Shown here: piece after piece, positions 35,437 through 44,507 of the stretch
How the letters are laid out: each line of letters starts with the position of its first letter
Numbering within the stretch: the stretch's first letter is position 1
NCBI RefSeq assembly: GCF_003105155.1
Contig: NZ_QETK01000005.1
Span: 1 to 64,000, forward strand
Length of the DNA: 64,000 nt
From: Pseudomonas sp. SDI
GTDB taxonomy: Bacteria > Pseudomonadota > Gammaproteobacteria > Pseudomonadales > Pseudomonadaceae
Direction of reading: 5' to 3'
Made by a program: the position numbers and the translations under genes
The notes under the pieces: generated by a model
Seen by the model: only the letters and a program-made list of their open reading frames with translations
Databases searched by the model: none
What the model was told of the DNA's origin: nothing

Positions 35437-37044
35437 ATGCTGGTGTACAGCCAAAAAAGCTTTCTGATCGTCGATGACTTCACCGACTTCCGCACCTCCG
35501 TCCGCTCGATGCTGCGGGAGATGGGCATCAAGGACGTCGACGTCGCCGAAAGTGGCGAAACCGCGCTGCGCATGTGCGCGCAGAAGCGTTATGACTTCAT
35601 CCTGCACGACTTCCACATGGGCGACGGCAAGAAGAACGGTCAGCAGGTGCTCGAAGACCTGATGCTCGACAAGCTGATCAGCCATGAAGCGATTTTTCTC
35701 ATGGTCACGGCCGAGAGCAGCCAGGCAGTGGTGCTCAGCGCCCTGGAACATGAGCCTGACGCGTACCTGACCAAGCCGTTCAACCGTCTCGGGCTGACCC
35801 AGCGGCTGGACAAACTGGTACAGCGCAAGACCCTGCTCAAGCCGATTCTGCAGGCCCTCGACCGTGGCCGCCCGGCCGACGTGCTGCTGGCCTGCGACAA
35901 CCTCTGCAAGCAGGACCCGCGTTTCGCCCCGTTGTGCCTGCGCTACCGTGCCGATGCGCTGGCGGCGTTGAACCGGCATGAAGACCTTGAGCGCTTCCTC
36001 AAGGCGATCCTGGCCAACCGGCCGACGCCGTGGGCCTATGCGGCGCTGGGCAAGCTGCTGTTCAAGCGTGGCCAGGCCGGCCAGGCCAAGGAAATTTACG
36101 AGCAGGCCATCAAGACCTTCGCGATGATGCCCGGCCTCTATGACGGCCTGGCCGAAGTGCTGGCCTCGGCCGGCGAAACCAAGCGCGCGCAGAGCATCCT
36201 CGAAGAGGCCGTGCGCCTGTCGCCGCTGGCGGTGCGCCGGCAGATGCAACTGGGCAAGCTGGCGCTGAACAACGCTGACTTCGACAGTGCTTCCAAGGCG
36301 TACCGGCAGGCGGTGAGCCAGGGCCAGAACTCGCGCTTCAAGGACCCGGAAAGCAACCTCGGCCTGGCCCAGGCGCTGATCAGCAAGAACCATGGCAATG
36401 GCCTGGATGCGCGTACGCGGGTGGAGATCAACCAGGTGCTTGGCGACGTTGCCAAGGAGTACACCGACGACCAGGGCTTGCAGGTGCGGGCGCGGCTGAT
36501 CAAGGCCACCGGCCTGGCCCAGGCCGGCGATGCCGAGACCGCGGCCAAGCTCACCGAAGCGGCGATTGCCCGGCTCGACAACATGGATCAGTTCTTCTCC
36601 GCCGAAACCGCGCTGGCGGTGGCCTCACAGTTGCAGCAACTGGGCCAGGCGTCGGCCGGCAGCGCCCTGTTGAAGAACTGCGTCGAGGTGTATGGCGATG
36701 ACCCGGCGGTGATGAAGAACATCGCCAAGCTGACCGACGATCCGAGCATTCTCGGCGCCGGCAACGAGGCCGTCGACCTCAACCGTCAGGGCGTACGTGC
36801 CTATCAGGCGGGGCAACTGGCCGACGCGCTGGGCCTGTTCCGCCGCGCGCTGGGCTTGCAGCCGAAGAACATCAGCATTGCGCTGAACACCGCCCAGGCG
36901 CTGTTGCGCCTGGGCGGCGAGAAGCCGCCGCTGGCGCTGCTGGAAGAGTGCCGCACGTGCCTGGGCAAGGTGGCCGGGATCCCCGACAGCGACCCGCGCT
37001 ACGAGCGCTATCGCAAGCTGCAGATCCGGGCGGTGAGCGTATGA
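35437..37044 (+). CDS. Response regulator with TPR output domain
   Basis: 535-residue protein. The receiver domain (1-125) has the acidic pair D13/D14, phosphoacceptor D58 (LHDFHMGDGKKNG), T91 and K113, so it should be phosphorylatable. The rest is a chain of TPR-like helices (for example LGKLLFKRGQAGQAKEIYEQA and LGKLALNNADFDSASKAYRQA), with no DNA-binding or enzymatic domain. It probably acts by protein contact. The start codon is uncertain: ATG 35422 is five codons upstream and neither has a strong ribosome site. Its stop overlaps the kinase start by ATGA. Confidence 0.87.
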   Translation: MLVYSQKSFLIVDDFTDFRTSVRSMLREMGIKDVDVAESGETALRMCAQKRYDFILHDFHMGDGKKNGQQVLEDLMLDKLISHEAIFLMVTAESSQAVVLSALEHEPDAYLTKPFNRLGLTQRLDKLVQRKTLLKPILQALDRGRPADVLLACDNLCKQDPRFAPLCLRYRADALAALNRHEDLERFLKAILANRPTPWAYAALGKLLFKRGQAGQAKEIYEQAIKTFAMMPGLYDGLAEVLASAGETKRAQSILEEAVRLSPLAVRRQMQLGKLALNNADFDSASKAYRQAVSQGQNSRFKDPESNLGLAQALISKNHGNGLDARTRVEINQVLGDVAKEYTDDQGLQVRARLIKATGLAQAGDAETAAKLTEAAIARLDNMDQFFSAETALAVASQLQQLGQASAGSALLKNCVEVYGDDPAVMKNIAKLTDDPSILGAGNEAVDLNRQGVRAYQAGQLADALGLFRRALGLQPKNISIALNTAQALLRLGGEKPPLALLEECRTCLGKVAGIPDSDPRYERYRKLQIRAVSV

Positions 37045-37733
37045 ACGCCAAGGGCGAAGGGCTGGAATTTTCCACGGTGATCGCGTCCACCGTGCATGAC
37101 ATGAAGAACTCCCTGGCCATGCTGATGCAGGCGCACGGTCAGTGGCTGGCGCGGTTGCCGGCAGCGCAGGGGCAGGGCGCCGAGCAGGCGGTGATCGAGC
37201 ATGAGTTCGCCCACCTCAATGGCATGCTGGTGCAACTGTTGGGCCTGTACAAATTGAACGTCAACCAATTGCCGATGTGTCCGGGCTATCACGAGCTGGA
37301 CGATTTCGTCGAAGCGCAACTGGCCGCGCATCAACAGGCCCTGGACAGCCGCGGGATTACCACGCGCTACCAGATCGATGCCTTCAACCCGCTGGGCTTC
37401 TTCGACCGTGAGCTGGTCAGTTCGGTGGTGTCGAATGTGCTCACCAATGCCATTCGCTATGCCGGTCACGCGTTGCTGATCACAGTGAGCGACGACGGTG
37501 AGCAACTGGCGCTGAGCATCAACGACGACGGGCCGGGTTATCCACAGGCGATGATCGACCGGCAGGCGGACTATGTGCAGGGCATCAATCCGCACACGGG
37601 CAGCACCGGGTTGGGGCTGTACTTCGCGTCGCGGATCGCCGCGCTGCACGAACGCAATGGCGTGCGCGGGCGGATCGAGATCGGCAATGGTGGGGCGTTG
37701 GGCGGTGGGATGTTTACCTTGTATCTGCCATAG
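37041..37733 (+). CDS. Minimal soluble histidine kinase
   Basis: 230-residue sensor kinase without a sensor or membrane domain. The H-box is STVHDMKNSLAML with H19, the N-box SNVLTNAIRYA, the G1 box NDDGPGYP and the G2 box GSTGLGLYFA; the C-terminus ends directly after the ATPase fold. The ATG overlaps the stop of the TPR response regulator, which is its likely partner. Any input must come from a partner protein. Confidence 0.88.
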   Translation: MNAKGEGLEFSTVIASTVHDMKNSLAMLMQAHGQWLARLPAAQGQGAEQAVIEHEFAHLNGMLVQLLGLYKLNVNQLPMCPGYHELDDFVEAQLAAHQQALDSRGITTRYQIDAFNPLGFFDRELVSSVVSNVLTNAIRYAGHALLITVSDDGEQLALSINDDGPGYPQAMIDRQADYVQGINPHTGSTGLGLYFASRIAALHERNGVRGRIEIGNGGALGGGMFTLYLP

Positions 37734-37815
37734 CCGTTGTTCTGATCGACCCGCTGCTCTGGCGTTCGGCGCAGAGCACGGGCCGCCGCCGGCATCGTCC
37801 GGCGGCTCAAGGGAC

Positions 37816-39591
37816 TTAGCGCGACAACTGAATACCGCTGTAGTACAGGACGCCCGACACCGTGTTGTCGAAGGTGAACTGGATACTTTTCAAGGTACGG
37901 ATGTTCAACGCCTTGCCCGTCTGGCCATCAACCAGATTGGCCAAGGGCACCCGAATCGTTTGCATTTGTACGCTGTAGTAGGTGCCACTCCGGACGCTGT
38001 TCAGAATGTCCGGGTACAGCAGGTGTTGGTCGCTGCCTTGTTTGAACGTTGCGAGGTTCCCTTCGGCATCCGTCACGTCGATAGTGATGTCTTGGTCCTT
38101 GGCTGCATCGCCTTCCTCAGCCAGTGCTTGACCGAAATCCATCGCAAGGACGGTGTATGACTCCGTGGCGACGTTTTCGGGAACAGGGTCAAGCAACAGG
38201 GTATAGGTGACGGCCGCAGAGGTGGCTTGCCACTTGAACTTCAGGCGCCGGATCGAAGCCTTGTGTGCGTCAGCATAAAAGTGCAGGTGCTGCTGTTGTA
38301 CGGTGAGGTTCTTACTGTCAGTGCTGCCGCTCAGGGGCTGAGAAATCACCGGCAGGGGAGTGTCTTCGCTTTCCTGGAGATGTTGTAGAAACAGCCGTTG
38401 ACTGTCCTGATATTGCGATACCAGGATTCTGCCTGCTGGCAACCAGGGGGCGAAGTTTCGCTGGTCCTTGAGGAGTTCGCGGTGCGCATCACTGTCCAGT
38501 AGCAGCGCCTGGACGATGCTGGAAACGTAGAGCTTCGCGAACGTTCGTTGTTGCTGTGCTGCTACTGGATCGTCGCTGGAGTTGGTCCACACTTCGTTGA
38601 AGTAGTTATGATTGCCGGCATAGATCCGCCAGGCTCCCTTGATCTTGCCATTCGAATCCTGCGGGTCTTCCAGGTTGCGCGTGGCGGTGTCGTAGAAGAT
38701 ATGGCCTCTGGTGTGGTCGTCGCTACCCTCAATGTGGAAGTAGTTGTCCATGACGTCCGGGTTGCCGTAGGGCTTGTGATCGCCTCTTAATGGGTCCGTA
38801 ATGACGGAGGGCGCCATGGTGAGCACCGCGCGCAGGCCAAATCCATAAGGCCCCAGGCCATTTTTACCGCCTAGCAGAGGCAACATCGGGTAGATCGGTT
38901 TGGCCGGGTCGGTGGGCTCCAGCGGGCGACCTTCGACATTCTCAAGCGTATTGATGTAAGCCGCATCCGCGGCCGCTTCGCCACCGCGAGAATGACCGCA
39001 GAGGAAGACTCGACTGAGGTCGATTTTCTGGTGCAGTGGATGACTCGGGTCTTCGTTCCACGCTCTGAATTGCTTGATGTATTCGAGGATCAGCACAGGG
39101 CGTTTACCACTGTCTGGAAGCAAATTGCCATCGTCCCCCTCGGTGAGATTCGCGATGTGTATGGTGGTGACGGAGGCGGTGATAACCCCGTGGGTTGCCA
39201 GGTGCTTACCTAGATAGGCATAGCCTGCCGCCGAATCAGTCTGCACGCCCCAATCGCCATGGCAGAAAATGGCGAGGGGATAGACTTCTTTCTCTTTTGC
39301 CTTTGCTTCAGGTTTGAGTGTTGGCACATAGAGATGCCCGAATAGCGGGATGTCATGTAGGTTAAAGGGCCATTCGGTGGTGGCGGTGGCGCCTGGGAGG
39401 TACTTCATGAAAGGGGACATATCGACACGGTGAGCGTTGCTGTAATGCTCGTCTGGGCTGTTGTAGGTCAGGTAGTTCCTGAACAGGAGGTTGCTTTCAT
39501 CGAACTTCAGTGCTGCGCTACTGAATACCTTTTCTTCGCAGTCATAGCGATCACCTGGCAACGAAGGGTTTTTCAAGATTTCCATGTGCAT
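37816..39591 (-). CDS. Alpha/beta hydrolase-fold protein of unknown function
   Basis: 591-residue protein with a serine-hydrolase core: oxyanion-type HGDWG at 111-115, nucleophile motif LCGHSRGGEAA with Ser201, and a candidate catalytic histidine in AGNHNYFNEVW near residue 325. The last 150 residues look beta-rich (SIQFTFDNTVSGVLYYSG), like a carbohydrate-binding or jelly-roll module. No signal peptide is visible. ATG 39591 has AGGA five bases away; ATG 39630 is in frame. The gene is clearly A+T-richer than its neighbours (about 50% G+C in two 60-base stretches counted) and stands alone between core genes, so horizontal gain is likely. Substrate unknown. Confidence 0.8.
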   Translation of the reverse strand: MHMEILKNPSLPGDRYDCEEKVFSSAALKFDESNLLFRNYLTYNSPDEHYSNAHRVDMSPFMKYLPGATATTEWPFNLHDIPLFGHLYVPTLKPEAKAKEKEVYPLAIFCHGDWGVQTDSAAGYAYLGKHLATHGVITASVTTIHIANLTEGDDGNLLPDSGKRPVLILEYIKQFRAWNEDPSHPLHQKIDLSRVFLCGHSRGGEAAADAAYINTLENVEGRPLEPTDPAKPIYPMLPLLGGKNGLGPYGFGLRAVLTMAPSVITDPLRGDHKPYGNPDVMDNYFHIEGSDDHTRGHIFYDTATRNLEDPQDSNGKIKGAWRIYAGNHNYFNEVWTNSSDDPVAAQQQRTFAKLYVSSIVQALLLDSDAHRELLKDQRNFAPWLPAGRILVSQYQDSQRLFLQHLQESEDTPLPVISQPLSGSTDSKNLTVQQQHLHFYADAHKASIRRLKFKWQATSAAVTYTLLLDPVPENVATESYTVLAMDFGQALAEEGDAAKDQDITIDVTDAEGNLATFKQGSDQHLLYPDILNSVRSGTYYSVQMQTIRVPLANLVDGQTGKALNIRTLKSIQFTFDNTVSGVLYYSGIQLSR

Positions 39592-39903
39592 AGGCTTCCT
39601 GCTTGGAGAGCGTTCCGGGATGGTGCTCATCCAGCAGTAGATACGCCAGTGGCGGTGGCGGACAACTAGCAGAAGTCATAGGTGGGGCGCATGCATTTGC
39701 CGGCGAGAGGCTGCTCTGTTCGGGCAAGCGGTAGCGTTCGGAAGTGGCTGCAGCGATTTGTGGGCTGGCAATCAGGCGACTATCGTTCGTGGCAGGCCCG
39801 ATGAAAACAATGTCATGGAATTTTTCCCGGGCATTGCGTTCCAAGCTTGGCATCGATCCGCAATCGATCCGCTGCACTTTCGACTTACAGTAGGAGCTTG
39901 TCC
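39592..39903. other. A+T-richer spacer with one weak small reading frame
   Basis: Between the orphan hydrolase (reverse) and the OmpA-like lipoprotein (forward). It must carry both promoters. One reverse-strand frame (39551-39877, 108 codons) overlaps the 5' end of the hydrolase gene in another frame; it has no recognisable domain or good ribosome site, so it is not called as a gene. I see no tRNA, repeat or clear terminator here. Confidence 0.4.
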
Positions 39904-40596
39904 ATGTTCACCATGCGCCGTTTGATTATCGTCGCTACCGTCGCCGCCCTGATGAGCGGCTGTGCCGGTCAGAATCCTTACGACAGCCAGGGTCAGGCGC
40001 AAGGCTCCACCGGGATGAGCAAAACCGTCAAGTACGGCGGCCTGGGCGCATTGGCCGGGGCCATCGCCGGCGCCGCCATCGACCACAACAACCGTGGCAA
40101 GGGCGCGCTGATCGGCGCCGCCGCCGTGGGTGCCGCTGCCGCCGGCTACGGCTACTACGCCGATAAGCAGGAAGCCGCGCTGCGCGAAAGCATGGCCAAT
40201 ACCGGGGTCGAAGTGCAGCGTCAGGGCGATCAGATCAAACTGATCATGCCGGGCAATATTACCTTCGCCACCGACTCGGCCAACATCGCCCCAAGCTTCT
40301 ACTCGCCGTTGAACAACCTGGCGAACTCGTTCAAGCAGTTCAACCAGAACACCATCGAAGTGGTCGGCTACACCGACAGCACCGGCAGCCGCCAGCACAA
40401 CATGGACCTGTCGCAGCGTCGCGCGCAGTCGGTGAGCACCTACCTCACCTCGCAGGGCGTGGATGCCTCGCGGGTCACCGTGCGGGGCATGGGCCCGGAT
40501 CAGCCGATCGCCAGCAACGCCGACGCCAACGGCCGGGCGCAGAACCGTCGGGTCGAGGTGAACCTCAAGCCGATTCCTGGTCAGCAGTACCAGTAA
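39904..40596 (+). CDS. OmpA-family lipoprotein (YiaD-like)
   Basis: 230-residue outer-membrane lipoprotein. The signal MFTMRRLIIVATVAALMSGCAG ends in a lipobox with Cys20 when counted from this ATG. A glycine-zipper region (GGLGALAGAIAGAA and GALIGAAAVGAAAAGYGYY) is followed by an OmpA C-terminal peptidoglycan-binding domain (about 115-225) with VVGYTDSTGSRQHNMDLSQR and NGRAQNRRVEV. ATG 39904 follows TAGGAGC. It probably links the outer membrane to peptidoglycan. Confidence 0.9.
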   Translation: MFTMRRLIIVATVAALMSGCAGQNPYDSQGQAQGSTGMSKTVKYGGLGALAGAIAGAAIDHNNRGKGALIGAAAVGAAAAGYGYYADKQEAALRESMANTGVEVQRQGDQIKLIMPGNITFATDSANIAPSFYSPLNNLANSFKQFNQNTIEVVGYTDSTGSRQHNMDLSQRRAQSVSTYLTSQGVDASRVTVRGMGPDQPIASNADANGRAQNRRVEVNLKPIPGQQYQ

Positions 40597-40602
40597 AAAG
40601 CA

Positions 40603-40672
40603 TCGCGGGACGAGCCCGCTCCCACGCTGGTTCGGTGTACGCCGTATCTGTGGGAGCGGGCTCGTCCCGCGA
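40603..40672. repeat. REP-type perfect inverted pair (class 3)
   Basis: Two 23-base arms, 40603-40625 and 40650-40672, are exact reverse complements (core CGGGACGAGCCCGCTCCCAC), separated by 24 bases. This is the common Pseudomonas repeat with CGCTCCCAC ends. It lies between convergent genes and may also stop transcription. Confidence 0.8.
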
Positions 40673-40677
40673 AAGCC

Positions 40678-41571
40678 TCAACGCCGCTGCAACTGCTCCA
40701 GCCGCGCATCCTTCTCTTCCCACAACTGGTTGATCCACTGCTGGAACGCCAGGCGGTAGGTTTCATCCTGGTCGTAGCTGCGCCCGAGAAATTCCTCGGG
40801 GATCTGCAGTTCCTCGAACGCCACGACAATCTCCGTCACCCGCCCGCAGAGCAAGTCCCAGAACCCCGGATTGCCTTGGGGATAATGGATGGTGACGTTG
40901 ATGATCGACTCCAACTGCTCGCCCATCGCATCCAGCACAAAGGCAATGCCACCGGCCTTCGGCTTGAGCAGGTGGCGGAACGGTGACTGCTGCTGGCGCT
41001 GCTTGCCCGGGGTAAACCGGGTGCCTTCGGCAAAGTTGAAAATCGCTGTCGGCTTGCCACGGAACTTGGCGCAGGTGCGCCGGGTGGTTTCCAGGTCCTT
41101 ACCCTGTTTTTCCGGGTGCTTGGCCAGGTACGCCTTGGAATAGCGCTTCATGAACGGGAAGCCCAGCGCCCACCATGCCAGGCCGATCACCGGTACCCAG
41201 ATCAGCGCCTGCTTGAGGAAAAACTTCAGCGGCCGGATGCGCCGATTGAGCACGTACTGCAAGACCAGAATGTCGACCCAGCTCTGGTGGTTGCTGGTCA
41301 CCAGATAGCTGTGCTGGTAATCCAGCCCGTCGAGCCCGCTGATCTGCCAGCGGGTGGTGCCGAGCAGGTTCATCCAGCCTTTGTTGTTGCTGATCCAGGC
41401 TTCGTGGATATGCCGCATCAGCTCGTCGGTGACACGCTGCGCCGCCGCGAACGGCAAGCACAGCTTGAACAGGCTGACGATAAACAGCGGGGTGCAGCAG
41501 ACAATCGTGTTCAAGCCCAGCAGCAGCGAGGCAATAACCCCGCGCACTGGCGCGGGCAGATAGGCGAGCAT
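40678..41571 (-). CDS. Lysophospholipid acyltransferase family protein
   Basis: 297-residue membrane-associated acyltransferase of the PlsC/YihG type. The catalytic HX4D is in TSNHQSWVDILV, and FNFAEGTRFTPGK is the second conserved block. One or two N-terminal hydrophobic helices anchor it. Such enzymes acylate lysophosphatidic acid or related lipids. Its ATG is five bases after the pta stop, so the two are probably one operon. Confidence 0.88.
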   Translation of the reverse strand: MLAYLPAPVRGVIASLLLGLNTIVCCTPLFIVSLFKLCLPFAAAQRVTDELMRHIHEAWISNNKGWMNLLGTTRWQISGLDGLDYQHSYLVTSNHQSWVDILVLQYVLNRRIRPLKFFLKQALIWVPVIGLAWWALGFPFMKRYSKAYLAKHPEKQGKDLETTRRTCAKFRGKPTAIFNFAEGTRFTPGKQRQQQSPFRHLLKPKAGGIAFVLDAMGEQLESIINVTIHYPQGNPGFWDLLCGRVTEIVVAFEELQIPEEFLGRSYDQDETYRLAFQQWINQLWEEKDARLEQLQRR

Positions 41572-41575
41572 GGGA

Positions 41576-43672
41576 TCAGTTTTCCATCGAGCGGTTGGCC
41601 TGAATCGCAGTCAGGGCAATGGTGTAGACGATATCGTCGACCTGCGCGCCGCGCGGCAGGTCGTTGACCGGTTTGCGCAGGCCTTGCAGCATCGGGCCCA
41701 GGCTGACGCAGTCGGCACTGCGCTGCACGGCCTTGTGCGTGGTGTTGCCGGTGTTCAAATCGGGGAACACGAACACTGTGGCGCGCCCGGCCACCTTGCT
41801 GTTCGGTGCCAACTGGCGGGCGATGTCCTGGTTGGCGGCGGCGTCGTACTGCAACGGGCCGTCGATCTGCAGGCTGCGCTGGGTTTCCTGGGCGAGCAGG
41901 GTGGCTTCGCGGACTTTCTCCACCTCTTCGCCGCTGGCCGAGTCGCCGCTCGAATAGCTGATCATCGCGACCCGCGGGGCAATGCCGAAGGCCTGCGCCG
42001 AGTCGGCGCTCTGCAGGGCGATTTCCGCCAGTTCCGCCGCGCTCGGGTGCGGGTTCATCACACAGTCGCCGTACACCAGCACCTGTTCGGGGAACAGCAT
42101 GAAGAACACCGACGACACCAGGCTGCAGCCCGGCGCAGTCTTGATCAACTGAAGTGCCGGGCGGATGGTGTTGGCGGTGGAGTGCACCAGGCCGGAGACC
42201 AGCCCGTCGACCTCGTCCAGCGCCAGCATCATGGTGCCGATCACCACCGGGTCTTCCAGCTGTTGCTCGGCCATCGGCGCGTTCAGGCTCTTGCTCTTGC
42301 GCAGGCTGACCATCGGCTCGACATAGCGCTCGCGGATCAAGTCCGGGTCAAGAATCTCCAGGCCTTCGGGCAGGCTGATGCCTTGCGCGCGGGCCACCGC
42401 CTGCACGTCGTCGGGCTTGGCCAGCAGCACGCAGCGGGCAATCCCGCGGGCCTGGCAGATGGCCGCTGCCTGCACGGTCATCGGCTCGGCACCTTCCGGC
42501 AAGACGATACGCTTGTTGGCCTGCTGCGCCCGCTGGATCAACTGATAGCGGAACACTGCTGGCGACAGGCGCATTTCCCGCGGGGTGCCGCAGCGCTGGT
42601 GCAGCCAGTCGGCATCGAGATGGCTGGCGACGAAGTCGGTGATGATCTCGGCGCGCTCGCGGTCGTCCACCGGGATTTCCTTGTTCAGCCCGTTGAGCTG
42701 GTTGGCGGTGTCGTACGAGCCGGTACTCACCGACAGGATCGGCAGGCCGGCCAGCAGTGCGCCCTGGCACAGTTCGAGGATGCGCGGGTCGGGCTTGCTG
42801 TCGCTGGTCAGCAGCAGGCCGGCCAGCGGCACGCCGTTGATCGCCGCCAGGCTGACGGCGAGGATGATGTCGTCGCGGTCGCCCGGCGTCACCACCAGGG
42901 TGCCCGGCTTGAGCAGTGGCACGGTGTTGGCCACGGTGCGCGCACAGAGGATGATCTTGTTCATCCGCCGGCTTTCGTAGTCGCCGGCATTGAGCACCTG
43001 GGCCCCGAGTAGCTCGGCCACATCGCGCGTACGCGGGTCGTTCAGCCCGGCCTGGAACGGGATACAGCCGAGCAGGCGGAAATCGCCGCCGCGCAGCAGT
43101 GGCGAATGCTCGGCCAGGCGCGCGGCAAAGGCCGGCATGTCTTCGTCGCTGCGCACCTTGTTGAGGATCACCCCGAGCACTTTCGGGTCGCGCGGGCCGC
43201 CGAACAGTTGGGCCTGCAGTTCGACCCGCCCGGACAGCTCGGCGAGCACGTCGTTTTCCGGCGCCGACACCAAAATCACCTCGGCATCCAGGCTTTTCGC
43301 CAGGTGCAGGTTGACCCGCGCGGCGTAGCTGGCATGACGGGTCGGGACCATGCCCTCGACCACCAGCACGTCCTTGCCGACGCAAGCCTGCTGGTACAGG
43401 GTGATGATTTCTTCGAGCAGCTCGTCCAGCTGGCCATCGCCAAGCATGCGCTCGACGTGCGCCAGGCTGAGCGGTTGCGGCGGCTTCAGGCCGTGGGTGC
43501 GGGCGATCAGTTCGGTGGAACGTTCCGGGCCGGTGTCGCCAGGGTGCGGCTGGGCAATCGGCTTGAAGAAGCCGACCTTCAGCCCGGCGCGCTCAAGGGT
43601 GCGCACCAGGCCCAGGCTGATCGAGGTCAGGCCGACACCAAAATCGGTCGGCGCGATGAAAAATGTCTGCAT
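41576..43672 (-). CDS. pta: Phosphate acetyltransferase
   Basis: 698-residue long-form Pta that interconverts acetyl-CoA and acetyl phosphate. It has the three-part plan of the proteobacterial enzyme: an N-terminal BioD-like P-loop-derived domain (MQTFFIAPTDFGVGLTSISL), a central DRTGG domain and the C-terminal PTA_PTB catalytic domain (about 370-698, with VSSVFFMLFPEQVLVYGDC and SYSSGDSASG). ATG 43672 gives the family N-terminus. No ackA is adjacent. The region up to slyD (193 bases) is a divergent promoter space. Confidence 0.95.
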   Translation of the reverse strand: MQTFFIAPTDFGVGLTSISLGLVRTLERAGLKVGFFKPIAQPHPGDTGPERSTELIARTHGLKPPQPLSLAHVERMLGDGQLDELLEEIITLYQQACVGKDVLVVEGMVPTRHASYAARVNLHLAKSLDAEVILVSAPENDVLAELSGRVELQAQLFGGPRDPKVLGVILNKVRSDEDMPAFAARLAEHSPLLRGGDFRLLGCIPFQAGLNDPRTRDVAELLGAQVLNAGDYESRRMNKIILCARTVANTVPLLKPGTLVVTPGDRDDIILAVSLAAINGVPLAGLLLTSDSKPDPRILELCQGALLAGLPILSVSTGSYDTANQLNGLNKEIPVDDRERAEIITDFVASHLDADWLHQRCGTPREMRLSPAVFRYQLIQRAQQANKRIVLPEGAEPMTVQAAAICQARGIARCVLLAKPDDVQAVARAQGISLPEGLEILDPDLIRERYVEPMVSLRKSKSLNAPMAEQQLEDPVVIGTMMLALDEVDGLVSGLVHSTANTIRPALQLIKTAPGCSLVSSVFFMLFPEQVLVYGDCVMNPHPSAAELAEIALQSADSAQAFGIAPRVAMISYSSGDSASGEEVEKVREATLLAQETQRSLQIDGPLQYDAAANQDIARQLAPNSKVAGRATVFVFPDLNTGNTTHKAVQRSADCVSLGPMLQGLRKPVNDLPRGAQVDDIVYTIALTAIQANRSMEN

Positions 43673-43865
43673 GCGAGCATCTCGACAGTGAGCTGTTGCA
43701 AAAAGAAGCAATTGCCAAGGGTATCGCTATCGGCCCCTGCTGCGCACCCGTCAGAGGAAAATGCCGCAGTGGGCAGGATCCCGTTTGTCCGGGTTGCGTT
43801 CGCTTTCGGGCGATGCGTTGGTTACACTTGTTCGCTCTACATTCTTATGCAAAAGGTCTCGCCCC

Positions 43866-44351
43866 ATGCTGATCGCCGCCAACAAGGCTGTCTCCATCGA
43901 CTACACCCTGACCAACGACGCTGGTGAGGTCATCGACAGCTCCGCCGGCGGCGCTCCGCTGGTCTACCTGCATGGCGCAGGCAACATCATCCCGGGCCTG
44001 GAAAAAGCCCTGGAAGGCAAAACTGCCGGTGACGAACTGGAAGTGGCCGTTGAGCCGGAAGACGCCTATGGCGAATACCTGGCCGAGCTGGTCAGCACCC
44101 TGAACCGCAGCATGTTCGAAGGCGTCGACGAACTGGAAGTCGGCATGCAGTTCCACGCTTCGGCACCGGACGGCCAGATGCAGATCGTCACCATCCGTGA
44201 CCTGGACGGCGACGACGTCACCGTCGATGGCAACCACCCGCTGGCGGGTCAGAAGCTGAACTTCAAAGTGAAGATCGTCAACATCCGTGACGCCAGCGAA
44301 GAAGAAATCGCGCATGGCCACGTCCATGGCGAAGGTGGTCATCACCACTAA
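43866..44351 (+). CDS. slyD: FKBP-type peptidyl-prolyl isomerase SlyD
   Basis: 161-residue prolyl isomerase and metallochaperone. The FKBP part contains VYLHGAGNIIPGLEKALEGK and the insert-in-flap domain, followed by NHPLAGQKLNFKVKI. The tail is short and His-rich (HGHVHGEGGHHH), suitable for nickel binding in hydrogenase or urease maturation, though shorter than in E. coli SlyD. ATG 43866 gives the family start MLIAANKAVSIDYTL. It is transcribed alone with a structured RNA end. Confidence 0.93.
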   Translation: MLIAANKAVSIDYTLTNDAGEVIDSSAGGAPLVYLHGAGNIIPGLEKALEGKTAGDELEVAVEPEDAYGEYLAELVSTLNRSMFEGVDELEVGMQFHASAPDGQMQIVTIRDLDGDDVTVDGNHPLAGQKLNFKVKIVNIRDASEEEIAHGHVHGEGGHHH

Positions 44352-44380
44352 GTTTTCTGCGCTAAGCTCAAAACGTCGCG

Positions 44381-44445
44381 AAGGCGCTCGGGCAAGTTTG
44401 TCTGACCCTCCACAGGGGGTAGACGGCTTGGACGGGCGCCTTTTT
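44381..44445 (+). terminator. Long three-helix terminator or small structured RNA after slyD
   Basis: AAGGCGCTCG (44381-44390) pairs with CGGGCGCCTT (44433-44442). Inside it, CAAG (44393-44396) pairs with CTTG (44427-44430), and GTCT/ACCC (44400-44408) with GGGT/AGAC (44417-44424). A T-run of five starts at 44441. At more than 60 bases it is larger than an ordinary intrinsic terminator and may be the 3' part of a small RNA. Confidence 0.65.
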
Positions 44446-44507
44446 AGTGGGCTGGATTTGCTTGTCGCCGGCCGTCGTGGCAAGCAGACGGGAGAGGGGA
44501 GTTCGTC

